A stretch of DNA of 64,000 nt from Thermothielavioides terrestris NRRL 8126 (GCF_000226115.1 NC_016461.1:1364001-1428000), one strand, 5' to 3'; positions 11,813 to 23,617 are shown, counted from the first letter of the stretch. The notes: a model not told the origin generated them from the sequence alone. Numbers and translations are program-made.

Positions 11813-12992
11813 ATGAGGATATACGTGCCGTCCCTAGTCGTCTTCCTGGGCGCCTTGTCGCTCGCGCAGGTAAGCCGAATGCCAGACGGCAACATCGTGG
11901 AGCAGGCAGCTTACGGTATCTTAGGCTGCTGCGTACGAGAGGCGCGAAGGGGGCAGCCCCCGCCCAAATCTTGCCTCAGAAATTTTGAGCATGTTGAGCC
12001 GTCTAGGCGGCGCTCAAACGGTCACTCAAACACTACGGCAGACCATCACGGTTGGCGCCGCGGGGGCGGTGGGCGCTGGTACGAATGCCACCGGCGCCAT
12101 CACCGTGACCGTCACGGCCCCGGCGTCAACCGTCACAGTCTGCCCGCCAGGCCAAGCCCAGGGTGCCGTTGTAAGCAGTCAAAGCACCGGCTTGACGTCG
12201 GCTGCGCCTGCAGGAGGGGCAGGTGCAACAACAGCTCCCGCGGTCGCAGCGCACGGCGGCGTCGGCGTCACGACAATTCCGGTCCCAACCGACGCTCGGA
12301 AGACCAGCCTCGTCGGAACGAAAACTGTTGCATTGCAGCCAGCCGTTTCCCAACCGGCCGTCTCTCAACCAGCCGTCTCGCAACCAACCAGCTCTTCTAG
12401 CAGCGCCAGCGCAGCGACGTCCCTCGCAGCGAACCCGTACGCCGGTTCTTCTACCGTCACGAGCGCCGTCTCATCCCTCGCGCCACTGCCGAGTCAAGGC
12501 GGAGCAACCCAGCCGGGGCTCAGCCAGTCTGCAACATCGCTGGCAGCTCTGCCGTCCCTCCAGACGACCAGCCAGTCTGTAATGTCGCTGGCAGCTCTGC
12601 CGTCCCTCCAGACGACCACCGGTTCCGCAAGCCCCACGACGCTCCCTATCGTGGGAGCCCCCGTTTCGGAGGGCTCGACTGGCACCTCGGCCTCCACGCT
12701 CGCTCCGCTCCCCGGCCTGGCGAGCTCACTCAGCACGCTGAGCCTCCCTCCCGTCGCTACTGTCAATCCTTCGGCCGCATCGCCAGTTGCCGCTCCTGCT
12801 GGCGCTTTTGGCGGCAGCGCTGGCATGATCCAGATATCTTCGGCTGCCGCCGCTGTTCCGCCGTCTGCGACGACACCGGCGGTTGCCAACGGCGCCGGGG
12901 CCGGTCCCACGATTAATGTTTCTGGTCTGACGCTCTCCAGCCAGCTCAACCTGGGGAAGTTGGCTTCGCCGACCGCCTCCGCGAGTGCGTGA
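11813..12992 (+). CDS. Secreted Ser/Thr/Ala-rich protein with internal repeats
   Basis: Family not recognised. Exons 11813-11869 and 11925-12992 give 374 residues. The first exon encodes a clear signal peptide (MRIYVPSLVVFLGALSLAQ), cut just before or after the intron junction at AAAYERREGG. The mature protein is dominated by Ala, Ser, Thr, Pro and Val, with runs such as QPAVSQPAVSQPAVSQP and two copies of SLAALPSLQTT; the latter come from a near-perfect 51-bp tandem duplication around 12523-12624. Such sequence is expected to be heavily O-glycosylated and extended. No GPI-type hydrophobic tail is present, so it is probably released or wall-trapped non-covalently. The long CT-rich upstream region is like that of well-expressed fungal genes. 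A cell-wall or adhesion role is only an inference. Confidence 0.75.
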
Positions 12993-13369
12993 ATGCCGGG
13001 GCAAGGAAACCCGGCTAAGAGGGAAAGAGAAGATGAAGGAAGGTTTACAAATTTCCATGAAGACTATACCCATTTTCGTCTCCATGCTTAGACAGCATCT
13101 TAGTGCTTGTTCTTGAGAGAGAGAGATGTTCGTTTGTACCGGTTGTACTTAGCGGTCGTTCCGGCTAGATGGCCGGTGGTTTTTTGGTTCATGTATACAT
13201 AGCATTTTTAAGGTGCCGTCCTATCCAGGCGGAACCGAGATGAATGAGAGCAAGCCTCCGCCTTTGGGAACGCCTCTAATTTGCTTGCCCGCAGGTTATA
13301 TCTGCAAGGGGGTATCGTAGGGGCAGCCGACTGGCTGGTATATCTACAGCGGAAGGGAACGGTCGTGAA
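12993..13369. other. Intergenic between convergent genes
   Basis: Holds the 3' ends of the secreted-protein gene and of RPP1. Nothing else was recognised. Confidence 0.6.
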
Positions 13370-14473
13370 CTAGGCCCCTTCAGGCCTCCTTTGTGCGGCT
13401 TCCTTTCTCATCTTTTTCGCCTGCCGCTTGCTCATCTCCCCTTGCTGGCCGCCGCCATCGCCGCCGTCCCCGTTTTTCCTTTTGCATCCTTGCTCTAGCT
13501 GTTGTTGCTGTTTCTTCTGCTTCTTCCCCTTGTTTCCACCCTCCTCATCGCCCTGACCGGCTCCCTTCCTCGCCTCGACGTCCCCGCCCTCGGCTGGCCG
13601 AACGATATCCACGACCCCCCTAAACCCGCGCCTCCTAATCCCCTCATTCACCACGACCGCCCTCGGCCCCTCACCCAGCGCAGCGAACCCCTTCTCCGGC
13701 CCCAGCCCCCACACGGCCATCAGATTCACCACATCCGCGGGGCCCCGCAAGCCCAGCGCCCCGCGCGCCTCGCTGCTGAGCACGATCCCCCGGCCCTTGG
13801 TCGCCCGGACCAGCGCCTGCACATTGCCGATGAAGTTGGCCCTCTGCCGCGCCGCATCCACCCCGCCGCCGCCGCCGCCCAGCGCCTGGGCGTAGCAGAT
13901 CTCGAAGCGCACGCCGCGCTGCACGGCCGCCATGGCGGTGCGGTGGTGGATGTGCCAGCCCAGGTGCGCGGCCAGGTCGAGCGAGACGAGCGCGGGCGGG
14001 TCCGCCGTGGCCAGGCAGGCCCAGGAGAAGGACTTGTCGCTGGTCGGGCGCAGGGCCAGCAGGTCGTAGGCGCGCGCGAAGTCGGGCAGGCGGTAGTTGG
14101 TCGTGGCCGGGTCGGTGATGACGAGCGTGGCGCGCCGGAGCGTGGTGGGCAGCGCGGGGGCGGATCGGGACCGGGACGTTGCGGGCAGCGCCGAGGCGGC
14201 GGTGGTGGAGAGGTTCGTCGTTGTGCCTGATTGGGTCTTGGGAGGAGCTGTTGTTGTTCTTGTTGTTGTTGAGCCGCCTGGGTAGGACGGGTGCGGAGGG
14301 GTCAGTTGCGGGATCGGGTTGGTGATCGGGTTCGGCAGGGTCGGGATTGGGCCCGAGATTATGTGGTTCAGGGCGACGACGTCATATCCGAGTGTTTTGG
14401 CGAACCTGAGGGTGCGCTCAAGCTCGGCAGCGGGCGTGCCTGGCGACCAGGCAATGTTTAGATCGTACAGCAT
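13370..14473 (-). CDS. RPP1: Ribonuclease P/MRP protein subunit RPP1 (p30)
   Basis: Subunit of RNase P and RNase MRP, which process tRNA 5' ends and pre-rRNA in the nucleus and nucleolus. Single exon, 367 residues. The N-terminus MLYDLNIAWSPGT with GYDVVALNHIISG is the first part of the p30 TIM-barrel-like fold. Later blocks LVSLDLAAHLGWHIHH, GVRFEICYAQAL, GRGIVLSSEARGALGLRGPADVVNL and RRRGFRGVVDIVRP follow the p30 order. Between the second and third strands lies a Pro/Thr/Ser-rich insertion of about 60 residues (roughly 47-108) not expected in compact p30 proteins. The C-terminus is a low-complexity Lys/Gln/Gly tail ending KKMRKEAAQRRPEGA, typical of nucleolar proteins. It is divergent from the zinc-ribbon gene. 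Confidence 0.9.
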   Translation of the reverse strand: MLYDLNIAWSPGTPAAELERTLRFAKTLGYDVVALNHIISGPIPTLPNPITNPIPQLTPPHPSYPGGSTTTRTTTAPPKTQSGTTTNLSTTAASALPATSRSRSAPALPTTLRRATLVITDPATTNYRLPDFARAYDLLALRPTSDKSFSWACLATADPPALVSLDLAAHLGWHIHHRTAMAAVQRGVRFEICYAQALGGGGGGVDAARQRANFIGNVQALVRATKGRGIVLSSEARGALGLRGPADVVNLMAVWGLGPEKGFAALGEGPRAVVVNEGIRRRGFRGVVDIVRPAEGGDVEARKGAGQGDEEGGNKGKKQKKQQQQLEQGCKRKNGDGGDGGGQQGEMSKRQAKKMRKEAAQRRPEGA

Positions 14474-15336
14474 GGTGGTGTGGTGCAGCTGAGCCTACGG
14501 GGCTTCCGGCCCGCGACAGAAGCATGCGCAGGTCCAGAAGGCCGAACTCTCCGGGGCCAAAACTACGGATCGCTAAAACACGTAGGCCTATGTGATATGA
14601 CTAGACGTTGTCGAGTCATTGGGAATGAGCAAGGAGCTCCAAGTCGCTGGTCTTCCGGGGGTGGTGTCAGTCGCTTTGCCGGCTGATGATACACTAGGGA
14701 GCATGTTTGAAGAATTTCGATACCTGGTGTAACGGTTTGTACGGATTACGGAATACAGTGGCATCGGTATTCGATCGCATGGTGGGGCAGAATTCCAATG
14801 TAACGCTGTAGGTACCCAATCAGAAAGAACCCCGAGCTTGGCTCCCGACACTGCAAGACCTTCCAGGTTTCTTTTCCCAAGAGGTCTCAACTGCGTTGGC
14901 AGCGGTTAGGTACACATACGCAAGGTAATCCAGTTTCCGATACGGAGTATCACTCGATGCGGAGTTCTTTTACTTCTCAATGAAGCACCGATTGATAAGG
15001 TAGGTAGGCTACAGTACCTATTCCGCAGGCCCCGGTAGGCTATCCGATGGAGGGTAACGTCACAAGTTGAGCACGGTTGGTTGAAACGCAGAGTCCTGTT
15101 CCGGGTGTGGTGCTTGGCAGAGAGCTCAAGCTCCAAGCATGCGTCGTCAGCGGCAGGCCTCGTGACAGCAACTTCGCCCTTTCCTCCTCCTCTGTACTCG
15201 GTATATCGCTAGCCTCGCAAGCAACAACCTCTAGCTTGGTTTGAATACTTCTGCCCGTCGACGTTTGAAACATATTCTTTCTCTGACCGACGATATTTCA
15301 TAATTCGAAACTGCGCGCATCACCCTCGTCGTCGCC
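14474..15336. other. Divergent promoter region with TACGGATTAC-type words
   Basis: Lies between RPP1 and the zinc-ribbon gene. It carries GTACGGATTACGGAATAC at about 14738-14755, GATACGGAGTAT near 14939 and TAGGTAGG near 15001, words that recur in other gaps of this window. No coding frame was recognised. Confidence 0.55.
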
Positions 15337-15773
15337 ATGTGCCTGGTGTTCACCTGTGGTGAGCACACCTTCCGCAGGGAGGTGGAAGGCTACGAGGGGC
15401 TCGTCTGCCAATGCCATAACTGCGGCAACTACTCGGCGTCTGTTATTAGATCACATCCATGGTTCACCTTTTGCTTCGTTGTAAGTCCGTGGTGCACAGG
15501 GACTCCTCGAAGAGGCTGCCTTCCACTACTGGAGTCGCAGCACCGACTGACGTGTGCACCGCATCGCAGCCCGTAATCCCGTTCTCGATAAGAGGTTACG
15601 AAGATGTTGCGTGTCGCATCTGCCACTTCGAGCAACCTCTCGCGCACCGGCCCGACGTTCAGGCGCTCCGCGGCCAAGGAGGCCATGGAATGCCGATGCA
15701 GCCGCCTGGACCGCCGCAAGGGTGGGGTCCGCAGGGAACACCCAAGCCGAACCAACCGATGAGATATGGCTGA
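15337..15773 (+). CDS. Small zinc-ribbon domain protein
   Basis: A 115-residue protein from exons 15337-15480 and 15570-15773. It has two CxxC knuckles, CQCHNCGN (about residue 28) and CRICHFEQ (about residue 66), separated by SVIRSHPWFTFCFVPVIPFSIRGYEDV. This Trp/Phe-rich hydrophobic hairpin between two knuckles is typical of the fungal zinc-ribbon 15 type family, whose function I do not know. The tail is Pro/Gly/Gln-rich (MPMQPPGPPQGWGPQGTPKP). The intron (15481-15569) has GTAAGT and CGCAG ends and keeps phase 0. The start lies in GTCGCCATGTGC, a good context. No signal peptide is apparent. Confidence 0.8.
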
Positions 15774-16775
15774 GATGGATGCCGTGGAGAGGCGGTTACT
15801 CTATGTGCGTTCGGGATATGGCGTCGTTGGCTGGGCCCGGCAGCATGCCATCCACTGCGCTGACTAGCACGCATGACATTGGGCGGCAGCAAGGTGTTCA
15901 AGACGTCCAGGTGCATCGTTTCCAGACTTGATCCTGTTTTTGACAAGCCCGCGGAGAGCCCTAACCGAGTATGCTTGGGCGCTTTCCAGTGCTGTATTGA
16001 CACTAAGAGGCGCCAGGGAAACGTTATCACGGGATGCCTGTTGTTGGGGCGTTTACTCATTCGTGCGCCACAGCTCAGAGGAGGCATCCGGAGGCTCTCC
16101 GAGGCTATATCCCGTCCCGATCCGATCACTTCACATCTCCTTTTTTTTACATGACACTACTGTGTATCACATAGCTACCTATCTTCTTGAGCGCTCTCTT
16201 GTTCTGGGTGACAGGCTCGATGGACAGGGACATGATTGCTCCGGCCTCTCTCAGCATGTCGATGAAAACAATCCAAACAGCGATTCAGAGTTATTGCGCC
16301 GTGCAGGGCCTCTAGCGGCCAGTACAAAGATGCATTAAGCTCGACAGCCGGGTGTGTGTGATTCTCACATAGGAACGCAGCACACAGCAGTGCAAACTAC
16401 TGATTTTATGCAGCCCGCTATGTTCTTGCAGGGGGTGCATTTGCAGCGGTGCTGTGGGGCGCTGTAGGATGACGTCGGTTGGCCTTCCAAACATCTCCAC
16501 TGCAGGTCGGTTAGGGAGAATGCGGCATCATCTTGCATACCTCTTCATTGCTCGATTCACCCACAAAGGCCGGCCAGCCGATATCCCAATAACGCAACTT
16601 CGACAAGCGAAACTCTACTGGTGGGCTTTCGGGAACGTTGAGGGTACCCAATTGGCACCATGACTGGGCAGTAGACTTGACTCGATTTATGAGAAGTGTC
16701 GCGACTCCAAGACGGGCGCAGTCAACAACACCAATGTTTGAGGTTTAGTGCTCATCACAATCGCAGCGGTCCAAG
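15774..16775. other. Intergenic, nothing recognised
   Basis: About 1 kb with no conserved frame. It must contain the promoter of the DUF155 gene. Confidence 0.55.
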
Positions 16776-18824
16776 ATGTCTTCCACAAAAAGAAGCCCTT
16801 CAGTCTTGGTAAGTTGCACACGACCTCCTCCTGGTTGAGTTCCCGGTTGACACCAGGTCTCCAGATGACTGATTCGCGCGAGCCCGCCCCGGCTCGAGGG
16901 GCGCCGCAGAGAGGGCTGGCCACCCCTGTACGACCGAGCACCCGCCTTATATCTGTCGACAATGTGCTGCAAAACTCGTCCGACATACCCTCAGGCCAAC
17001 CTAGGGTGCCGCTTGGCAGTCGCCCAACTCGCGCGACGGCTAAGCGCCGCACCAGCCAGGGCGGTGGTCTGCCGACTCTCGCTTCCACACGAACCGGCCA
17101 GCAGATTGTACCCTCTCGGACGACAAAGGTCAGCCAAAAACTCGTGCTACTCCCTGAGGCGCCCGGTGATAGGGATGAAGAAGGAGAGAGCGACGACGAA
17201 TTAGCGCAGCGTGCGTCCTTGATGCGAGACGATGACGAGACCCGACCGCTCAAGGACGAAGAACTAGATGTGCTGAGGAAGAGAGGCGGCATCCGTGGGA
17301 AGAGCTATGCAGAGCGCCTGCCAAAGGTGCAGCGGGGAGAGAAGGTGGCTCGCCTGACCGCTTATTGCACCGCCCAAGCGTACAAGATGCAGGCGACGGC
17401 CGAGTTTCTGAGGACGAAGCACGACGCCAAGACGAAGCTCTACGACGATTGTCTCTACACGGTATACCATCTGCCACTGCTTCCGGGCATTGACGGGTAC
17501 CGTCTGAGGAGCCGGCCCGTTTTGAAGACGCCGGGCACGGGCAAGACTGTGTTAGATCTCGAGATTGAGCGTAGCGAGCGGAGAGACGAGCACGAGGGCT
17601 TCGGAGACGAGTATTCGTACTTCACCCAAGGGTTGGCTACAAGGCCCATCACGGCGCCGCTTCTCCAACCGGTCGGCAGAGATCCCTCTGCACTCCCACA
17701 AACAGACGGGAGCTATGAAACAGAGCACTTGACTGTTAGCCCGATCAACCGCCTGGTCCCTGACGCGAAGCACTTCGGCGAGATGTTCGTCTTCTCGTAC
17801 GGCGTTGTTGTGTTTTGGAATTTCACGGAGCATCAAGAGAAGGACCTCCTCGCCGACCTGACCTTTGCGGAGAATGAGACGGGGGTCCCATTAGTCACGG
17901 GGGCGCTCGACGAGACGGACTTTGAGACGGAGGAGTTTCACTTCGAATATAGCGATGATATCAAGCGCCCGCGCGTTTTCAACGACATGATCACGCTGCT
18001 TCGCCGGTCCGACCACATGGTAAAGCTGACCATCAGCCACGCCATCGCGCAGAGCACCAAGCTCTGCTTCTTCGAAGAGCGCATGTCCGAGACGATGCTC
18101 GACGTCCAGCACGTACCGAAACGCTTGGCTCTCACGGGCGATCTTAACATGAAGCGAGCCGATATCCTCAAAATCCTGGGCCGCCTCTTCAAAAGCCGCG
18201 TTGACATCAACGTTTGTACGTCCCAACCCGTCGCCATTGTCCCCTCCCCGCCCCTTTTTTTTCCACTCCTGGCTTCCCATCCTCCGTCCACTAACCAGGC
18301 ACATCTTTCCTTCCACAGCCTCCAACGTCCTCGACGTCCCCAACTTCTTCTGGGACTCGGAGCCCACCTTGCACCCCCTCTACGTCGCCATCCGCGAGTA
18401 CCTCGAGATCGACCCGCGCATCAAGGTCCTCAACGAGCGCTGCCGCGTGTTCCTCGACCTGGCCGACATCCTGGCGGATAGCGTCGCCGACGCCAAGATG
18501 AGCAACATCACCTGGATCATCATCGCCCTCATCGTCGTCAGCATCGTCGTCACCATGTCAGAGGTCCTGCTGCGGTTCGGCATGCTGTCGAAGGGGAAGA
18601 GCGCGCACGGAGGGCTGGGGAACGTTATTGGCGGGGGGGACAGGGACGGGAACGGTGAAAGCGGCGGCGACGGGGGCGGCAAGGCCGGGCTTGATCTACG
18701 CTGGTTGAGAGAGTCGAATATCTCGCTTGAGGAGCTCAGGCTGTGGAGTCGGGCACTCAGTGAGAGGGAGAAGGCCGCGGTTTGTGGCCAGGAATTTGTG
18801 GGCAGGACGTTCGCGGGCGTGTGA
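16776..18824 (+). CDS. RMD1/RMD8-family (DUF155) membrane protein
   Basis: Fungal DUF155 protein related to yeast Rmd1/Rmd8 (required for meiotic division) and distantly to mitochondrial RMND1; biochemical activity is unknown. Exons 16776-16808, 16865-18215 and 18319-18824 give 629 residues. A disordered, acidic N-terminal third (EGESDDELAQRASLMRDDDE) is followed by the DUF155 core: VARLTAYCTAQAYKM, FGEMFVFSYGVVVFWNFTE, FEYSDDIKRPRVFNDMITL, KLTISHAIAQSTKLCFFE and SNVLDVPNFFWDSEPTL. One transmembrane helix (WIIIALIVVSIVVTMSEVLL) lies near residues 526-546, then a Gly-rich linker. The 33-bp first exon joins in frame to an ATG codon at 16865, so translation could also begin there. RMD1 and RMD8 paralogues cannot be separated by eye. 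Confidence 0.88.
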
Positions 18825-19332
18825 GCGCTGCCTCATGTGCCAGGGACAGGTTGCATGGGTTTCGGTCAGTTCTCTTCTAGATTGGTAGCGCATAGCGAGG
18901 CGTCTGCGGGTTTTCATGTCTCTCTTTCCTCGGTGTCAGCAACGTGCCCCATCTCGGGGACAATATGCGCTTGTTCCCTACCGATATCGCTGGGCTAGGG
19001 ACTCATCATTAATCTGCTGATGTTCAATGGAGGTGTGGATCTCAGCAACCCAAGCGCATTCCGAGCCATGATAACGTTGAGTATGTCTTGATTCAGCTAC
19101 AAAAGCTGTCAAAGCTGACAGCGGGAACACGCCAAAAACGCCAATCACCACCAGCCCATCCAAACCCTAACCGCATGCAGTGAGTTGCCCGGCCCGAAAA
19201 CGAATGACAAACCCCCCTCCCTTCTGGTACGGACTCTTCTATTCAAATGCCTGCCTCGGTAATCGGCAACAGGCAGGACAGCCTCGCCTCGCTGGCCACT
19301 CAATGGCGAAAACCAGACAACAAGAGGTGCGT
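18825..19332. other. Intergenic between convergent genes
   Basis: Nothing coding. AAACCCTAAC, a telomere-repeat-like word, lies at 19162-19171. Confidence 0.6.
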
Positions 19333-22300
19333 TTAATTCGATGCTTTCCAACTCTTAGCCAGCGGGCTTCCCACTTTCGGCGCAAACTGCAAGCTCTTCC
19401 GGCGAGCAGCCATCAGCCGCATGAGGACCCGCTCGTCCTTCTCCCTGCTCAGGATGCCCTCTCCCAACTCGACAAAGGCGGTGCGCTTGGGTGGGCAAGT
19501 GCGCGTGAGCATCTCCTGATGGCGGCGGCTATCGTCATTACGCGCGAGCGGGTCCTCACTGTCGACGCTGCCCACGCTGGAGGGTGACGTTGAGCCGGGG
19601 CTGAGGTTGGCCGCGATGCGGGCGATAGTTTCCGGCGCGGGGGTCTTGGGGACCGGAGTCAGCGGGGCGGCCCATTTGGCACCGCCATGCTCGTCATTAT
19701 CCTCAGCGATATCGTTATTCTCGTTGTCGTCTAAGCATACCTCGGGGCTGCGGATCCAGAGGGCGCTCGCACGGCGATTGTTGGCCGGTGTGCTGGGAGC
19801 GGTGCGGCTGCCCCGAGAGCTATTGCCCGCGGAGGACGGAACGAGTATGCCGTCGAGGTTGGCGATGGCGCGCGGCTCCATGCTCTTGCGCCGGCGGGCA
19901 CCGCCGCGAGGCATAACGGTAGTATCAACGCTGTAGGGGCCCTCGTCGAGCCACTCATTCTCGCGCTCGCAGCTGGCATGATGTTAGAATTTCTCGAGTG
20001 ATCGAAAACGAGTGGGAGCAACCTACTCCAAAACCCAGCTCACACCCACACACTGCACCAACCCTCTGCTCGCCCGGACCTTCTCTAAGGTGCGCTTTCC
20101 TCCATCTTTGTACACCACATGGGTGATCCCAACCCTTGGGTCCCCTCCTTGCTCCGACGAGTTGTTTGGGTTCCATGACCAGGACTTGACGCAACGTGCG
20201 CCCATCTGGGTCAACAGCTCGACAAAGAGACCGCTGGCATCAGCACCCTCGCTGGTATGGACATCAACGAACACTACAGCGCCGCGGAGAAGCGCTGGGT
20301 TGACATCTCGGCGGGGCGTCCGCGCGGGGGTGCCGATCGTTGACCAAACGTCCGACTTCTCTGGTGTCACTGGGAGCAGAGATTCGGCCTCTTGTTTCGA
20401 TGGTTCCTCAAAGGGATTGCCATCTCCTCTCTTGCTGGGCGAGCACGCAATAATGGCAGCATCCCTGGTTAATCGCTCGGTAGGTCTCACGGGGGGAAGC
20501 CGCGAAGCACTGTAGCTGCGCTTTTCGACTTGAGGTTGAGGTGTCGAGTTGTCGGCGGCTTTGAGCGGGACTTTGGTGACAGTGTAGAACTCCCGATGGA
20601 CGATGCGCTGCGGAGTGACAGGCGGGACTGACAATGCGTTTGCAACATTGCTAACGCTAACAGGGGGCTCAACGGGAAATTCGTTCTCGTCGCCGTACTG
20701 TTCGCTGGTATGTGAGCGTGAGTCGTCGGGGTCTAGAGCGTCGCCGTTGTTTTGCTCTCTCTCCAACAGCGACATATCGTTCGCCTCCGCGGCGAGGGCA
20801 GCATCCTCCTCTGTAAACGACACATCCTCCAGGATGGGTTCCCCGTCGTCCTCTAGATCTGTGCTCGCTTCCTCGTCAAGCTCTGTGGCTTCCGGGCGGG
20901 CGTGCATTTCATCCTCGAAGAAGGTGCTCTGTGCCGGCTCCATAAGCGTCGAACTGGCTTCGGTCTCGCGACCGCTCACAGGCGCAGACGGTATTTCCGC
21001 CTTTATGGGACTGGGAGCGGCTGTCCACCTCGAAAGCTGCTGAGCAAGAGGTGTGAACCCGAATTTGGAATCCGACTGAAATCTGATGGCCGCGCTTCCG
21101 CCAGCAGACCGTGTTACGTCGTTGGGGGATATCGTATGGGCCGCACAGGGTGTGGTGGGCAAGGCTGTGAAGGCCGACGTGAACCTGTTTTGCCCAGCAG
21201 GTGACTCATCATCCGATTCCAAGTCGAGCCCGTTGTCGTAGGGATTGAGAACCTGCTCACGCAACTCGAACATCGGGTTGGGAGCCTTCGGAGGGGATGA
21301 AGGTGGAGTTGTGCTGGCAGACTGAGCAGCCGGGCCCTCAGTTTGTTCTCGATCCAGCGCCATGGGTTCTCCCGAACTCATGACGTTCGCGCTTTGCTCC
21401 GCGACTTGCTCAACTGCGCCGTCTTGAACTTCATGCTGGGCTGCTTCCTCCGGTAGTGCCAGCATCGGAGGTGTCAATGTAGGGTCTGCATGCCTCGGCA
21501 ACACAGCTGACAGTCGACCCGGGAAACCAAGGCCCTTGGGCGACTCCGGCACAATGTCGCCAATAGGCTGGCGATCGAGTGCGTTTTCCTCCGAGCGCCT
21601 TTCTTCAAAGATTCCCGACACCCCCGGAGCGAGCGGGGTAGCGAGCAGAGTAGGTTCTGCGGCCGGGCTCTGATTCATGCGCTCCTTCTCCCCGATCGTC
21701 TTGGAGAGGGGCTTGGCAGGGGAAATTGGTCGCTTCGCCGGGGATGACAGAAGCGACAGCTTGACGGGAGAAGCACCAGTCCCGTTAATTCCGTCCGCTC
21801 CAGGCGGGTTCAGATTGAGCGGCTGTCTCTTCGCAGGGGACAGCAAAAGTCCCGTCTTCGTCGGTGCTCCAGTGTCCTGGCTGTCTAGTTGAAGGGCAGT
21901 GGTGGTGAGCAAGCCTTCAACCCGTCTCGCGGGGGATTTTTTGATGCTGCCCTTCCAGGGAGAGGGCGGCAGGCGCTTAGCGGGGGAGGCAAGCATATTA
22001 CCGGCTTCTGTTTCGGGACGGGCAACTGAAGCCGCATTCTCATCGTTCTCCACACAAGGAGCAGCGGTTTTGGCCCGTGACGGTGGCTTTGTGGCTCCCA
22101 AGGCGGGCTTGATGGGAAGTTTTTTGAGACGCTTCACAGGGACTTTCTCGTCCATGCCGAGCTCGTCGTCGGACTCGACACGCAAGTTCAAGACCAGCTG
22201 GTTGACCTTTTTAGGGCTCAGAGGTGCTGGCTTTTCTTCTTTCTCGGTTGGCTCGGCAGTGCTAGCCGCTGCTCTGGTGCTGCGAGACGACCGAGCGGCC

Positions 22301-22965
22301 GTAGCGCTGGCAGCCTTGCGAACCGGCTTTCCGCGCAGCCCGGCGGCGGTACCTGTGGTTGGGGCAGTCTTGGTCGCAGGCACCATATTCTCCTTCTCGG
22401 GCTCCTCAAATTTGACCGTCTTCTTGATGGCTGGCTTGGACAGGGACTGCGTCTCAGTTTTTGTCGCGCTTGTTGAGATGGCCGGCCGGCCGCGGGTCGA
22501 GTTTTTGATGGGTTCGGCGGCAGGGCCCATCTCTTCCCCAGCCGCTCGCTCTGACTTCTTGTTGCGAGTCGTCCTTTTCGAGCTGACGGGTTCATCTGCA
22601 ACGGGGTCCACTGTTTTCTTGGGCCTGCCGCGGGTCCGAACTGTAGTCGCAGGTGCTGGTTCTGGTGCTGGCTCGGCTGGGGCCTGCTCGAAAGCCACCT
22701 TTTTCGGTCGGCCGCGGCCGCGAGTAGGTTTCGCGTCACCCGTCGGCATCTTCTTGGCCGGAGCCAGCTCGCGGTCTTCCTCGTCTTCGTCAGCAGGGCT
22801 CTTTCTCTTGATTGCTGTTCTTGCAACGTCGTTTGTGCTGCTGCTGCGGGTGGTCCTGGCTTTGGCGGTCGTGGTGACAGCGCGGGTGGATTTTGCAGCT
22901 GACTCGGACGTCGCTGCTGCAGCTCGCGCCCGGGTCATTCTCTTTGGCGGTGAGTGTGCATCCAT
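19333..22965 (-). CDS. BRCT-domain protein with AT-hook-like motifs
   Basis: Probable nuclear DNA-damage or chromosome protein; the orthologue is not recognised. Exons (minus) 22965-20027 and 19972-19333 give 1192 residues. The N-terminus carries AT-hook cores (TRGRGRPKK, TRGRPKK, STRGRPA). The middle has repeated S-P-A-K-R units (ASPAKRLPPSP, LSPAKRQPL, SSPAKRPISPAK), many Ser/Thr-Pro sites, then long acidic stretches. Near residues 888-992 is one BRCT domain: LLRGAVVFVDVHTSEG, LLTQMGARCVKSWSW, GITHVVYKDG and VQCVGVSWVLDCERENEWL, containing the usual conserved Trp. The 54-bp intron (20026-19973) splits WVLD at the end of the domain. The tail MPRGGARRRKSMEPRAIAN with more SP sites resembles a phosphorylated CDK target. 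It is divergent from MDM12 across about 650 bp. Confidence 0.85.
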
Positions 22966-23617
22966 GGTGAACGGGGACCCGAGTTGTATGGACGTGCTGG
23001 GTAATACTGAGATAGGGGTACTGAAAAATCGGGAAACGGGGAAAGAACTATCAGAGGTCTTTCATGGCAGGGAGTCAAGCAATGGACAGAAAGCAGCAAA
23101 AAAAGTAAACTCGGGAGCTCATGAAGGGACGAGATGTGGGGTCCTTGAGTTTCGCATGTGCACCTCACACATGACATGAAAGTTTGTTTGCGGAAAGGGC
23201 TTGTTGAATTGTGGGGAGGGCAGGCGCAGACTTGTTGATTTACGCACACGTTGTTGCCTGGGAAACGAAGGAACCCAGCAACCCAGCATATGGGGACGAC
23301 GCGCCCCAGGGTTAGGGTTCCATTCGAAGCAGGCTCCAATTGCCTAACCTAACCGAACTACGGCACACACCATTCCAATGCGCATCCGTAAATTTAGTGT
23401 AGGTGACCTTGGCCTGCTGTCTGCCTGTCCCCATCTGCCCCACCTGCTGCAGCTCACGGCGAGTCTGCACCTGGCAGTAACAGAGGAGCTCGCAGCCCCC
23501 TTAGACACACGATGGGCAACGTTCTTGTTGCTCGAGCTGCGAGCCAACCCTTGCGCTGCAATTTTTGAGAAGCTGTCCGCCACTTTCGATGCTGGATGGC
23601 TTGATAATTCTTGGCTT
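22966..23617. promoter_or_regulatory. Divergent promoter of BRCT gene and MDM12, with telobox
   Basis: AGGGTTAGGGTT is at 23308-23319 and CCTAACCTAAC at 23343-23353. The frame upstream of the MDM12 ATG is open back to 23378, but the conserved protein starts at 23618. Confidence 0.45.

Noticed and set aside
21899..23179. 426-codon plus-strand frame opposite the BRCT gene
   Set aside because: It shadows the low-complexity minus-strand protein and has no family-like blocks.
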